From Thiohalorhabdus denitrificans (GTDB lineage: Bacteria > Pseudomonadota > Gammaproteobacteria > Thiohalorhabdales > Thiohalorhabdaceae), in NCBI RefSeq assembly GCF_001399755.1, contig NZ_LJCP01000006.1, forward strand, positions 62,001 through 126,000: a stretch of 64,000 bases of DNA, written 5' to 3'. The notes beneath the pieces were generated by a model. That model was not told the origin of the DNA and searched no databases. It worked only from the letters and a program-made list of their open reading frames with translations. Both the position numbers and the translations under genes were made by a program. Numbering within the stretch: position 1 is the stretch's first letter; each line of letters starts with the position of its first letter. Of the stretch, positions 8,205 to 18,699 are shown in pieces.

Positions 8205-9557
8205 TTGGCGCAATCGGCCGTATGGAAGCTGTGTCTGGAACGCCTGAGCGAGGAGCTCTCCTCGCAGCAGTTCAATACCTGGATCAGGCCCATTCAGGCC
8301 GAGGAGGGCGAGGAGCGCCTTCACCTGCGAGTGAGCAACCGCTTTTTCTACGATTGGATCCGGGAGCGGTTCCTGGGACGCATCGCCGAGCTGGTGGAGC
8401 ACTTCGGGGAGGGACGTTTGGCCGTGGAGCTGGAAGTGGCTGAGGTCGCGGTCCCCGAGGCGGAGGCCTCCTCCCCCGAGCCCCGGGCGCAGGCGCCCCG
8501 TGAGAAGGCCCCGGCTTCGCGGGGCACCGGGCGGTCGCGGGACATGCTCGACCCGCAGTTCACCTTCGAGACCTTCGTGGAGGGGAAGTCCAACCAGTTG
8601 GCCCTGGCCGCATCCCGACAGGTGGCCGAGAACCCCGGCGGTGCCTACAACCCCCTGTACATCTATGGGGGCACCGGCCTCGGCAAGACCCACCTGATGC
8701 AGGCGATCGGCAACCAGGTTCGGCAGCACGATTCCGAGGCCAAGGTGCGCTACATCACCGCCCATCGGTTCGTGAACGAGATGGTGCGTTCCATCCAGCA
8801 CAACGCCATCGAAGACTTCAACCAGCGCTACCGCAGCCTGGACGTGCTCCTGATCGACGATATCCAGTTCTTCGCCGGCAAGGATCGCACCCAGGAGGAG
8901 CTCTTCCACACCTTCAACACCCTCATGGACCTAAACAGCCAGATCGGCATCTCCTGCGACCGCTATCCCAAGGAGGTGGAAGGCCTGGAGGAGCGCCTGC
9001 GTTCCCGCTTCGGCTGGGGGCTCACCGTGGCCATCGAACCCCCGGAGCTGGAGACGCGCATGGCCATCCTCATGCGCAAGGCCGCCTCCAGTGGGGTGGA
9101 TCTGCCGGAGGAGGTGGCCTTCTTCATTTCCGAGCGCATCCAGTCCAACGTCCGCGACCTGGAGGGGGCCTTCAACCGCGTGGTGGCCCATGCCCGCTTC
9201 CTGGGCCGGCACGTCGACATGGACCTTACCAAGGAGGCCCTGGCGGACCTGTTGGAGATGCAGACCCGGCTGATTACCATCGAGAACATCCAGAAGGTGG
9301 TGGCCAATTACTACAACATCCGGGTGGCGGACATGCGGTCCAAGAAGCGCTCGCGGGCCATCGCCGCGCCCCGGCAGGTGGCCATGTCGCTGGCCAAGCA
9401 ACTGACCGACCACAGCCTCCCCGAGATCGGGGACGCCTTCGGCGGGCGGGACCACACCACGGTCCTGTACGGTTGCCGGAAGGTGGAGGAGCGGGAACGG
9501 GAGGACCCTCGCCTGCGCGAGGACCTCAACAACCTGAAACGGGTCCTGACGGGCTGA
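8205..9557 (+). CDS. dnaA: Chromosomal replication initiator DnaA
   Basis: 450-aa AAA+ initiator that binds DnaA boxes and melts oriC. Domain I covers about 1-80 (WKLCLERLSEELSSQQFNTWIRPI) and a short linker covers 80-115. The AAA+ domain has Walker A GGTGLGKTH (155-163) and Walker B DVLLIDDIQFF. The C-terminal domain IV contains the DNA-binding signature GRDHTTVLYGCRKV. The start is TTG directly after an in-frame TAG (8202-8204), so no longer version exists; the purine-rich AGTGGGGGCC upstream is a weak ribosome-binding site. dnaN follows after 36 nt. Confidence 0.97.
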   Translation: MAQSAVWKLCLERLSEELSSQQFNTWIRPIQAEEGEERLHLRVSNRFFYDWIRERFLGRIAELVEHFGEGRLAVELEVAEVAVPEAEASSPEPRAQAPREKAPASRGTGRSRDMLDPQFTFETFVEGKSNQLALAASRQVAENPGGAYNPLYIYGGTGLGKTHLMQAIGNQVRQHDSEAKVRYITAHRFVNEMVRSIQHNAIEDFNQRYRSLDVLLIDDIQFFAGKDRTQEELFHTFNTLMDLNSQIGISCDRYPKEVEGLEERLRSRFGWGLTVAIEPPELETRMAILMRKAASSGVDLPEEVAFFISERIQSNVRDLEGAFNRVVAHARFLGRHVDMDLTKEALADLLEMQTRLITIENIQKVVANYYNIRVADMRSKKRSRAIAAPRQVAMSLAKQLTDHSLPEIGDAFGGRDHTTVLYGCRKVEEREREDPRLREDLNNLKRVLTG

Positions 9558-9593
9558 CCGTCGGGGCCCATCGCCACGTCTGAGGGGGAGCCA

Positions 9594-10691
9594 GTGCGGT
9601 TTCGGTGTGCCAAGGAGGATCTACTCGCGGGCCTGAATCCCGCGGCGTCCGTCGTGGAGAGCCGCCAGACCCTGCCCATCCTGGGCCACCTGCATGTGCG
9701 GGCCGGAGACGGGGAGGTGGCGCTGACGGGTACCGATCTGGAGGTGGAGCTCCAGGCCGGGTTTCCCGGCGAGGTGGAGGAGGCCGGCACGGCTACCGTG
9801 CCGGCCCGGAAGTTCCTAGATATCGCCCGCTCCTTGCCGGACGGAACGCAAGTGCAGGTCTTCCAGGACGAAACCGGGGTCACTGTGCAGGCCGGCCGCG
9901 GCCGCTACCGCCTGGCAGGCCTGCAGCCCGAGGACTTCCCGCGCCTGGAGCTGGACGCCTACCAGCGCGAGGTGAGCATCCCCCAGGGGGCCCTGAAGGC
10001 CCTGCTCGAGGGGACTTCCTTCGCCATGGCCCGCGACGACGTGCGTTACTACCTGAACGGGGTCCTTCTCGAGTGGAACGAGGCCAACCTGCGCGCGGTG
10101 GCCACCGACGGCCATCGCCTCGCCCTCATGGATCGCGAGGTGGATGCCACCAGCGAGGAGACCCGGGTGATCCTGCCCCGCAAGGGGGTCCAGGAGCTGG
10201 AGCGCCTCCTGGACGACACCGAGGACCCCATCACGGTGGGCTTCACCGCCAACCACGTGCGGTTCCGGCTTCCCGGGGTGACCTTCACCTCCAAGCTCAT
10301 TGAAGGGAAGTTCCCCGACTACCGGCGCGTCATCCCGGAGGCCAACGGCAACCGGGTCATCGGCGACCGCAAGACCATCCAGCAGGCCCTGCGGCGGATC
10401 GCCATCCTGTCCAACCGCAAGACCCACGGCATTCGCCTTTCCTGTCGGGAGGGGGTCCTGGAGCTTTCCGCGGAGAACCCCGACCAGGACCAGGGCGCGG
10501 AGGAGGTTCCCGTCACCTACGACGGCGAGTCCCTGGAGATCGGCTTCAACGTGGAGTACTTGCAGCAGGCCATGGGCGCACTGCCCACCGAGGAGGTGGT
10601 CATCCACGTTTGGGACGCCCAGTCCAGCTGCCTGATCATGGCCCCGGACGATACCTCGGTTAAGTACGTCGTCATGCCCATGCGCCTCTAG
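9594..10691 (+). CDS. dnaN: DNA polymerase III beta sliding clamp
   Basis: 365-aa ring-forming processivity clamp with three repeated clamp domains; E. coli DnaN is 366 aa. Family blocks include LPILGHLHVRAGDGEVALTG near the N-terminus and the C-terminal VVMPMRL that forms part of the peptide-binding pocket. It starts with GTG at 9594 behind a strong GAGGGGGAG. Its stop codon (TAG 10689-10691) coincides with the left end of an inverted-repeat element, which separates dnaN from recF, usually adjacent. Confidence 0.97.
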   Translation: MRFRCAKEDLLAGLNPAASVVESRQTLPILGHLHVRAGDGEVALTGTDLEVELQAGFPGEVEEAGTATVPARKFLDIARSLPDGTQVQVFQDETGVTVQAGRGRYRLAGLQPEDFPRLELDAYQREVSIPQGALKALLEGTSFAMARDDVRYYLNGVLLEWNEANLRAVATDGHRLALMDREVDATSEETRVILPRKGVQELERLLDDTEDPITVGFTANHVRFRLPGVTFTSKLIEGKFPDYRRVIPEANGNRVIGDRKTIQQALRRIAILSNRKTHGIRLSCREGVLELSAENPDQDQGAEEVPVTYDGESLEIGFNVEYLQQAMGALPTEEVVIHVWDAQSSCLIMAPDDTSVKYVVMPMRL

Positions 10692-10891
10692 CAGGGCGGT
10701 GAAAAACGTCGCGAGGAAGGCCAGATGCAAGGCGCCCACCGCCGCCCCGTCTCGCCAATTAAAGACTTGGCGGGCGTGCAGTAGAGCACGCACCGCGCAG
10801 CGACCGAGGCATATCAAGAAGATAGGTGAGGGAACGAGCAGTGCGCAACGCCGCAGATGGCCTCCGCAGCAGTTTTTCATCGTCCTGCTAG
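10688..10891. repeat. 204-bp imperfect inverted-repeat element between dnaN and recF
   Basis: The outer arms TAGCAGGGCGGTGAAAAAC (10689-10707) and GTTTTTCATCGTCCTGCTA (10872-10890) are inverted repeats matching 17 of 19 positions; one further base pair extends each end. The inner flanks (AGGCCAGATGC on the left, GCAGATGGCCT on the right) also pair partly, so the whole element can fold into a long hairpin. No coding sequence is convincing inside. It resembles a small non-autonomous repeat (MITE-like or BIME-like). No second copy is visible in this window. Confidence 0.65.
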
Positions 10892-11228
10892 CGGGAACGG
10901 GGAAGCGCCTCTAAAGAAGGCGGACGGAGGTAGGCCGGGCATCGACCGGCCCCCGCCGTTCTCCCTTAGTCCCCTAAAACCTGGTAAGAAGAACTCTTCG
11001 TCCTCCCGCGGTACCCTTCCTTCCGCCCGCAAAGGGCCCCGCCTCTTCCGGCTACCAATGCCCCCCGTAGCCCTCGGTTATGCGTTAGAATAGACGGGCG
11101 TACCGAACGGCTTGCGCACCCTGCCCGCCCACGGGGCCACGAGGGTGAAGCCCCGGTCTCCGGCGCGGACCGGGTCGGCCTTCCCGCCGAGAACCGCCGG
11201 TTCCTGCAGCCCGGCCAATGGAGTGGTG
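10892..11228. other. Non-coding stretch before recF
   Basis: About 340 bp with no convincing gene. A TAGAAT hexamer (11087-11092, in GCGTTAGAATAG) could be a -10 element for recF-gyrB, but no good -35 precedes it. The GTTAGAAT string is also present before dnaA (8147-8154). Nothing else could be identified. Confidence 0.4.
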
Positions 11229-12293
11229 GTGGTCATTCAACGGCTCCAGATCGGCGCCTTCCGGAACATCTCTTCGGCCCGCCTGGATCCTGCGGAAGGG
11301 GTGAACCGCCTGGTGGGGGTGAACGGGGCCGGGAAGACGAGCGTTCTGGAGGCCGTTCACTTCCTTGCCTCCGGGCGCTCCTTCCGGCGCGGCGGGCCGG
11401 ATACCCTCCGCCAGAACGGTAGCGGCGAGGCGGTGCTGTCCGCCCGGATCGCGGACCGCGGGGAGCATGCCCTGGGCGTCCGCCTTGGCGAGGGATCCCG
11501 GGAGATCCGCCTGGACGGGGCCAACGTTCCCGGCTTTTCGGCCCTGGCCGGGGTCCTGAAGACCATCCACTACACCCCGGAGGGCCACCGCCTGGCTTCC
11601 GGAGGTCCCCGGGAGCGCCGCCGGTTCCTCGACTGGGGGCTGTTCCACGTGGAACCCGCCTACCTGGACTTGGCGCGGCGCTACCACCGGACCCTCCAAC
11701 AGCGAAACCGCTGGCTGAAGACGGGTCCTTCGGGGCCCGATCCCTGGGCCAGCCAGCTGGCCGCCTCCGGGGAGGAGATCAACCAGCAGCGCGAGGCCTA
11801 TGTGGCCCGTCTGGAAGGTAAGGTACAGGAGATCTTCGGGGAGCTGGGCGGCGCCGGGGAGCTGACCATGGGTCTGGAGCAGGGCTGGCCGGAGGCCCTG
11901 GGGTTGGGGGAGGCCCTCGAGCGGGACCGCCGCCGAGAGCTCGACAGCACCCGGATGGGACCGCACCGGGCGGATCTCCGCCTGATCCTGGACGGCAGCC
12001 CGGCTCGGGAGCGTGCCTCCCGGGGCCAGCAGAAGATTATCATCCTGGCCCTGCGCCTCGCCCAGTTGGCCTTGGCCCTGGAGGTGAGCGGGGAGGTCCC
12101 GGTCTTCCTGTTCGACGACGTGGGCTCCGAGCTGGATCCGGAGCGTCGTCGGGCGGCCATGGGCCTCCTGGAGCGCTACGGCAGGCAGGTTTTCGTCACC
12201 AGCACGGAGGAGGCCTTGTGCCCCCTCCCCTCCTCTGGTATCCCGGCAGCAACATTCCGGGTGCACGAGGGGACCATCGAGCGGAGCGAGTGA
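11229..12293 (+). CDS. recF: DNA replication and repair protein RecF
   Basis: 354-aa SMC-like ATPase that helps load RecA at gaps. Walker A is GVNGAGKTS (29-37), followed by SVLEAVHFLASGRSFR. The signature region lies near RERASRGQQKIIILALRLAQ, and Walker B/D-loop is VFLFDDVGSELD. The frame is open upstream to 11112. I chose the GTG at 11229 (MVIQRLQIGAFRNI) because a GGAG lies five bases upstream and the length then matches the family (E. coli 357 aa). A parS palindrome is embedded at codons 139-142 (FHVE). The stop TGA is directly followed by the gyrB ATG. Confidence 0.95.
   Translation: MVIQRLQIGAFRNISSARLDPAEGVNRLVGVNGAGKTSVLEAVHFLASGRSFRRGGPDTLRQNGSGEAVLSARIADRGEHALGVRLGEGSREIRLDGANVPGFSALAGVLKTIHYTPEGHRLASGGPRERRRFLDWGLFHVEPAYLDLARRYHRTLQQRNRWLKTGPSGPDPWASQLAASGEEINQQREAYVARLEGKVQEIFGELGGAGELTMGLEQGWPEALGLGEALERDRRRELDSTRMGPHRADLRLILDGSPARERASRGQQKIIILALRLAQLALALEVSGEVPVFLFDDVGSELDPERRRAAMGLLERYGRQVFVTSTEEALCPLPSSGIPAATFRVHEGTIERSE
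11641..11656. promoter_or_regulatory. parS: parS-type palindrome inside recF
   Basis: TGTTCCACGTGGAACC contains the perfect core GTTCCACGTGGAAC (11642-11655) and matches the parS family consensus at 15 of 16 positions. It is translated as FHVE (139-142) in RecF. Confidence 0.75.
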
Positions 12294-14717
<2,424 letters not shown>

Positions 14718-14726
14718 ACGGCTGGG

Positions 14727-14932
14727 TGAACCGCCAAGGACGCCAAGAGCGCCAAGAGCAACGATCTTTCCACAAGTGGAACCTAAAAGGCCGGGGTCAG
14801 CCCCCGGCCTTTTAGGTTCTGCCGGTGCTTATCCTCGATCGGTGCTTGATACTTCTGTGCGGAACCCTTAAGCCAGCCGTGACCGGTTAAATGGATTTTT
14901 CCTTGGCGATTCTTGGCGTCCTTGGCGGTTCA
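14727..14932. repeat. Nonamer-repeat inverted element flanking a terminator
   Basis: The left arm (14727-14756) starts TGAACCGCCAAGGACGCCAA and is three nine-base units of CGCCAAG type. The right arm (14902-14932) is its reverse complement with one small indel. The first 22 positions of the arms pair perfectly. The arms enclose the terminator at 14780-14818. Related elements occur at 15681, 29181, 51167 and 52119. Confidence 0.75.
14780..14818. terminator. Strong bidirectional intrinsic terminator after gyrB
   Basis: Perfect 17-bp stem (14780-14796 with 14802-14818) and a 5-nt loop TCAGC. The stem is GC-rich in the inner half and begins with AACCTAAAAGG, so its mirror end CCTTTTAGGTT supplies a T-rich tail in either direction. 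It separates convergent gyrB and the cyclo-ligase-like gene. Confidence 0.85.
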
Positions 14933-15652
14933 TCAGCCTTTTAGCTCTTTAAGCACCGGCATCTCGGTGAGGGCGCTTTCGGGCAAGGCCTGCCAGTCGA
15001 TGCCGTCGGGCGGGGGCGGGGGTTCGGCCACCTCGATGGCCTCTTCCGGGGTGGCGATCAGGGAGACGGGCAGGTCGAAGGGATCGGCGGGGAATTCGCT
15101 CACCACCTGCAGGGGATGAGCGGTGGTTACCACCGGGATGGGCGGGTGGCCCAGTCCGCGGAGGATGGCGTACTCCAGGTCGCCGTATCCGTGGCCCTTG
15201 CCGCAGCGCTTCCCGCCTCGGGTGACCGCCACGGAGCCGGTGACGATCAGGTCGATGGGCTCCGCGAGGGCCCGCAGGGGAACCGCCTCGGCCCACCGGG
15301 TCCCCCTGGACAGGGAGGCGGCCTCCTTCCGGTGCTCCGCGGGGATCCGGGCCGGATCGAGGCGGTAGAAGCCGCCGCGCAGGCGGGGCGTGGGCATGTA
15401 CACGGTGATCCCCCGCTCCAGGGCGCCGAGGCGCAAGGGCCGCTGCGGGGCGTCGGGGTTGGCCTTGATGGCCCGGGCTTCGGCGAAAGGCGGATGGTCG
15501 AGCAGGCGAGAGGCGGCGGAATCGGCGCCGGCGAAATTGGGGATGCGGCCGTGGGGCGGATAGGGAAAGCGGGCCGCCCGCTGTTCCTGGAGGGCGTCCC
15601 AGACGGCCTGGCGGGCGGCGTCCTTGGTCGGGTACGAGGTGGGAGTGGGCAT
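14933..15652 (-). CDS. 5-formyltetrahydrofolate cyclo-ligase family protein
   Basis: 239-aa protein of the COG0212 type. The family converts 5-formyl-THF to 5,10-methenyl-THF with ATP. Visible family features are the N-terminal KDAARQAVWDAL, an IKANPDAPQRPLR block, and the glycine-rich GGKRCGKGHGYGDLEYAIL nucleotide-binding loop. It is longer than E. coli YgfA (about 180-200 aa) and resembles the MTHFSD-like branch, for which in vivo activity is less certain. The final codons run into the nonamer-repeat element. It is transcribed in the same direction as topA, 66 nt downstream of it. Confidence 0.8.
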   Translation of the reverse strand: MPTPTSYPTKDAARQAVWDALQEQRAARFPYPPHGRIPNFAGADSAASRLLDHPPFAEARAIKANPDAPQRPLRLGALERGITVYMPTPRLRGGFYRLDPARIPAEHRKEAASLSRGTRWAEAVPLRALAEPIDLIVTGSVAVTRGGKRCGKGHGYGDLEYAILRGLGHPPIPVVTTAHPLQVVSEFPADPFDLPVSLIATPEEAIEVAEPPPPPDGIDWQALPESALTEMPVLKELKG

Positions 15653-15680
15653 GGGCGTGAACCGGGTAATTTCAGGCCCT

Positions 15681-15710
15681 TCTCTGCGTTCTTTGCGCCT
15701 CTGCGGTGAA
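15681..15710. repeat. Single-arm nonamer repeat between topA and the cyclo-ligase-like gene
   Basis: TCTCTGCGTTCTTTGCGCCT followed by CTGCGGTGAA forms three nine-base units of the CTCTGCGT type. No complementary arm is visible nearby, so this looks like a half element. Confidence 0.5.
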
Positions 15711-15718
15711 TCCTTCTT

Positions 15719-18076
15719 CTAGGAATCGGACTTGGCGTTCACCGGTTGGCGGTCCTCGTCGGTCCCCTCCCCGTTGCCGGCGGATTCCTCCTCGCCTTCC
15801 GGATGCGGCGCCCGGTACTTGCACTCCTTGTTGGGGCACACCTTCTCCCGCCCGTACTTCTTGGTGGTCTTGTCCATCAGGATGGCGGAGCCGCATTCGG
15901 GGCACGGCTCGGCCACCGGCGGGTTGGGAATGGCGTATTTGCACTCCGGGTACTCGGAGCAGCTGTAGAAGGTCTTTCCCCTGCGGGACTTCTTCTCCTG
16001 GATCTCGCCCTTGCCGCACTCGGGGCAGGTCACCCCCGTGCCCTTGGGCTTCTCCAGCGGCTCGAGGTACTTGCACTCCGGATAGCCGGTGCAGCCCAGG
16101 AACTTGCCGTAGCGGCCGTGCTTGATGGCCAGGGGCCGCTCGCATTTGGGGCAGGTGCGGTCGGTGACTTCGGGCTCGGGCGCCTCCCCTTCCACCGGCC
16201 GGGTGTAGTCGCATTCCGGATAGCCGGAGCAGCCGATGAACTGGCCGTGGCGGCCCAGCTTCTTCTCCAGCTGGGCGCCGCACTTCGGGCAGGTCTCCTC
16301 CATGGCCTCCGAGGTGACCTCGGCCCGGCTGACGCTCTCCTCTTTCTCCTCCACCTGCTTGTGGAAGGGCTCCCAGAACTCCCGGAGAACCGGCTTCCAA
16401 TCCTCCTCGCCGCGGGAGACGGCGTCGAGCTCGTCCTCGAGCTTGGCGGTGAAGTCGTAGTCCACGTAGTCGGTGAAGTGGTTGGTGAGGAAACGGTTCA
16501 CCACCTTGCCCACGTCGGTGAGGAAGAACCGTTTGTTCTCCAGCTCCACGTACCCGCGGTCCTGCAGCGTGGACAGGATGGAGGCGTAGGTGGAGGGCCG
16601 GCCGATGCCGAAGGACTCCAGCTTCCGCACCAGGGTGGCCTCGGTGTAGCGCGGCGGCGGTTCGGTGAAGTGCTGCTCACCGCGCACCTGCTGCAGCTCC
16701 GGACGGTCGCCCTCGGCCAGTGGCGGCAGCTTGCTTTCCTTCTCCTCGCCGGCGTCGTCCCGGCCTTCCTCGTACACCTTGAGGAAGCCGGGGAAGGCGA
16801 TGGTGGAGCCGCTGGCCTTGAGGCGCCAGCCCGGCTCGATCTCGAAGTGGGCGGTGACCGTATCCACCAGGGCGGGGGTCATCTGCCCCGCCACCATGCG
16901 CTTCCACACCAGCTCGTAGAGGCGGTACTGGTCCTTGTCCAGCTTGTCCTTCACCTGCTCCGGGAGGCGCGCCGGGCTGGTGGGCCGCACCGCCTCGTGG
17001 GCCTCCTGGGCGTTCTTGGACTGAGACTTGAACTGGCGCGGCTGGTCGGGGAGGTAGTCCTTCCCGTAGCGCTCGTCGATGAGCCCGCGGGCCTCCGCGA
17101 TGGCCTCCTCGGAGAGGTTCACCGAGTCGGTCCGCATGTAGGTGATGAGGCCGACGATGCCCTCGCCGAGGTCCATGCCCTCGTAGAGCTGCTGCGCCAC
17201 GCGCATGGTCTTGGAGACGGAGAAGCCGAGCTTGCGCGAGGCCTCCTGCTGGAGGGTGGAGGTGGTGAACGGCGGCGTGGGGTTGCGCTTGCGCTGCTTC
17301 TTTTCCACGGAGGTGACGGGCAGGGTGCCGTCGCCGGCGGCGGCCTCCACGTGGGCCCGCAGCTCTTCGGCGCGTTCGCCGTTGCCGATGGAGAGCTTCT
17401 CCAGCTTCTGCCCCTCGGCCTCCACCAGGGTGGCGGTGAAGGGCTGCTGCTCCGCCTTCTCGTTCTCCGCCGTCAGGTCCGCCTCGATGGACCAGTACTC
17501 GGTGGGCTCGAAGTTCTCGATCTCCTCCTCGCGCTCGGCGACGAGGCGCAGGGCCGGGCTCTGCACCCGGCCGGCGGAGAGCCCTCGGCGCACCTTCTTC
17601 CACAGCAGCGGGGAGAGGTTGAAGCCCACCAGGTAGTCCAGGGCCCGGCGCGCCTGCTGGGCGTTCACCAGGTCCTCGGAGATGTCGCGGGGATGCTCCA
17701 TGGCCTCGCGCACGGCGCCCTTGGTGATCTCGTGGAAGACCACCCGGTAGACGCCCTTGTCCTCCAAGTGGCCCTGCTCGCGCAGGAGCTGCACCAGGTG
17801 CCAGGCGATGGCCTCCCCTTCGCGGTCGGGGTCGGTGGCGAGGTAGAGGTCCTCGGCCTTGTCCAGCTCCGTGGCGATGGCGTCCACGTGCTTCTTGTTG
17901 CGGTCGATGACCTCGTAGGTCATGGCGAAGTCGTGCTCCGGGTCCACGGCCCCTTCCTTAGCGCGCAGGTCGCGCACGTGGCCGTAGGACGCCATGACCT
18001 TGTAGTCCTTGCCGAGGTAGTTGTTGATGCTCTTGGCCTTCGCCGGGGACTCGACGATCACCAGATGCTTTGCCAT
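15719..18076 (-). CDS. topA: DNA topoisomerase I
   Basis: 785-aa type IA topoisomerase that relaxes negative supercoils. The TOPRIM domain begins VIVESPAKAKSINNYLG and carries TDPDREGEA (81-89). The active-site tyrosine is Tyr313 in ITYMRTDSVN. The C-terminus has four tetracysteine zinc ribbons (first CPKCGAQLEKKLG near residue 595, the last ending CPNKEC), compared with three such motifs plus zinc-less repeats in E. coli. A charged tail follows. It is downstream of smg on the same strand after a 137-bp gap with a terminator-like hairpin. Confidence 0.97.
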   Translation of the reverse strand: MAKHLVIVESPAKAKSINNYLGKDYKVMASYGHVRDLRAKEGAVDPEHDFAMTYEVIDRNKKHVDAIATELDKAEDLYLATDPDREGEAIAWHLVQLLREQGHLEDKGVYRVVFHEITKGAVREAMEHPRDISEDLVNAQQARRALDYLVGFNLSPLLWKKVRRGLSAGRVQSPALRLVAEREEEIENFEPTEYWSIEADLTAENEKAEQQPFTATLVEAEGQKLEKLSIGNGERAEELRAHVEAAAGDGTLPVTSVEKKQRKRNPTPPFTTSTLQQEASRKLGFSVSKTMRVAQQLYEGMDLGEGIVGLITYMRTDSVNLSEEAIAEARGLIDERYGKDYLPDQPRQFKSQSKNAQEAHEAVRPTSPARLPEQVKDKLDKDQYRLYELVWKRMVAGQMTPALVDTVTAHFEIEPGWRLKASGSTIAFPGFLKVYEEGRDDAGEEKESKLPPLAEGDRPELQQVRGEQHFTEPPPRYTEATLVRKLESFGIGRPSTYASILSTLQDRGYVELENKRFFLTDVGKVVNRFLTNHFTDYVDYDFTAKLEDELDAVSRGEEDWKPVLREFWEPFHKQVEEKEESVSRAEVTSEAMEETCPKCGAQLEKKLGRHGQFIGCSGYPECDYTRPVEGEAPEPEVTDRTCPKCERPLAIKHGRYGKFLGCTGYPECKYLEPLEKPKGTGVTCPECGKGEIQEKKSRRGKTFYSCSEYPECKYAIPNPPVAEPCPECGSAILMDKTTKKYGREKVCPNKECKYRAPHPEGEEESAGNGEGTDEDRQPVNAKSDS

Positions 18077-18144
18077 GAGACCGCTACCTGTCAGGTGCCG
18101 GGACGGCGGCGCCGTCGCGGGGGTCCGGTCGGAAGGAGCCCCTC

Positions 18145-18181
18145 AGGAAACCGAAGGCCGCCCGGGAGAGCCCGGACGGCC
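18145..18181 (-). terminator. Intrinsic terminator downstream of smg
   Basis: On the minus strand the arms GGCCGTCCGGG and CCCGGGCGGCC form an 11-bp stem (one G-T pair) around a CTCT loop, followed by TTCGGTTTCC. It lies about 30 nt after the smg stop and before topA. Confidence 0.6.
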
Positions 18182-18213
18182 TGGAAAAGCGCTTGGAGCC
18201 TGGGCGGAACAAC

Positions 18214-18699
18214 CTAGTGGAAGACCCCGTCCATGCGGTCGAAGATCATATCCTCCACCCACACATAGGCCCCCTCGTGACCGGGGCTGTTATGCAGGAC
18301 CATGAGCAAGACCCAGCTCAGGGCCTCGGCGTCGATCTCGTCGCTGTCGAGGGCCATGAGCCGGTCGATGAGCACCTCGCGGGTGCTCGCATCCACTACC
18401 CCGGAATCTTCCAGGAAGGTCAGGAAGCCCCGGGCGTCCCGGGTCATCTTGTGTTCTTCTTCCTCGGTGAAGATCCGCACGGAGCGGTGGGAGGGCCGGC
18501 CGCCGTGCTCCTTGCCGGTGCCGGACTGCTGGTTGGCGAGCCCCTCCAGCCAGGAGAAGGCCTTTTTCACCTTGGGCTCCGCGAACCCCGCCTCCACCAG
18601 CTCCGTCTGCAGCACGTTCTGATCGGGCGCTTCGTCCATGGGCTCCGAGAAGTAGTTCTCGAACAGATACATCAGAATATCCAGGACGTTCTCGTTCAT
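18214..18699 (-). CDS. smg: Smg family protein (DUF494)
   Basis: 161-aa conserved protein of unknown biochemical function, recognised by the N-terminus MNENVLDILMYLFENYF and the EDMIFDRMDGV tail. In gammaproteobacteria it is nearly always next to dprA, as here: its start overlaps the dprA end by 4 nt (ATGA). The middle contains a polar linker (QQSGTGKEHGGRPSHRS) before an acidic helix. No catalytic motif is visible. Confidence 0.92.
   Translation of the reverse strand: MNENVLDILMYLFENYFSEPMDEAPDQNVLQTELVEAGFAEPKVKKAFSWLEGLANQQSGTGKEHGGRPSHRSVRIFTEEEEHKMTRDARGFLTFLEDSGVVDASTREVLIDRLMALDSDEIDAEALSWVLLMVLHNSPGHEGAYVWVEDMIFDRMDGVFH

Noticed and set aside
14727-14756. Short direct repeats as a CRISPR array
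   Set aside because: Units are nine bases long and adjacent, with no unique spacers and no cas genes anywhere in the window.
14767-14782. TTTCCACAAGTGGAAC as a fifth parS site
   Set aside because: One extra base in the centre breaks the CACGTG core, so ParB spacing would be wrong.
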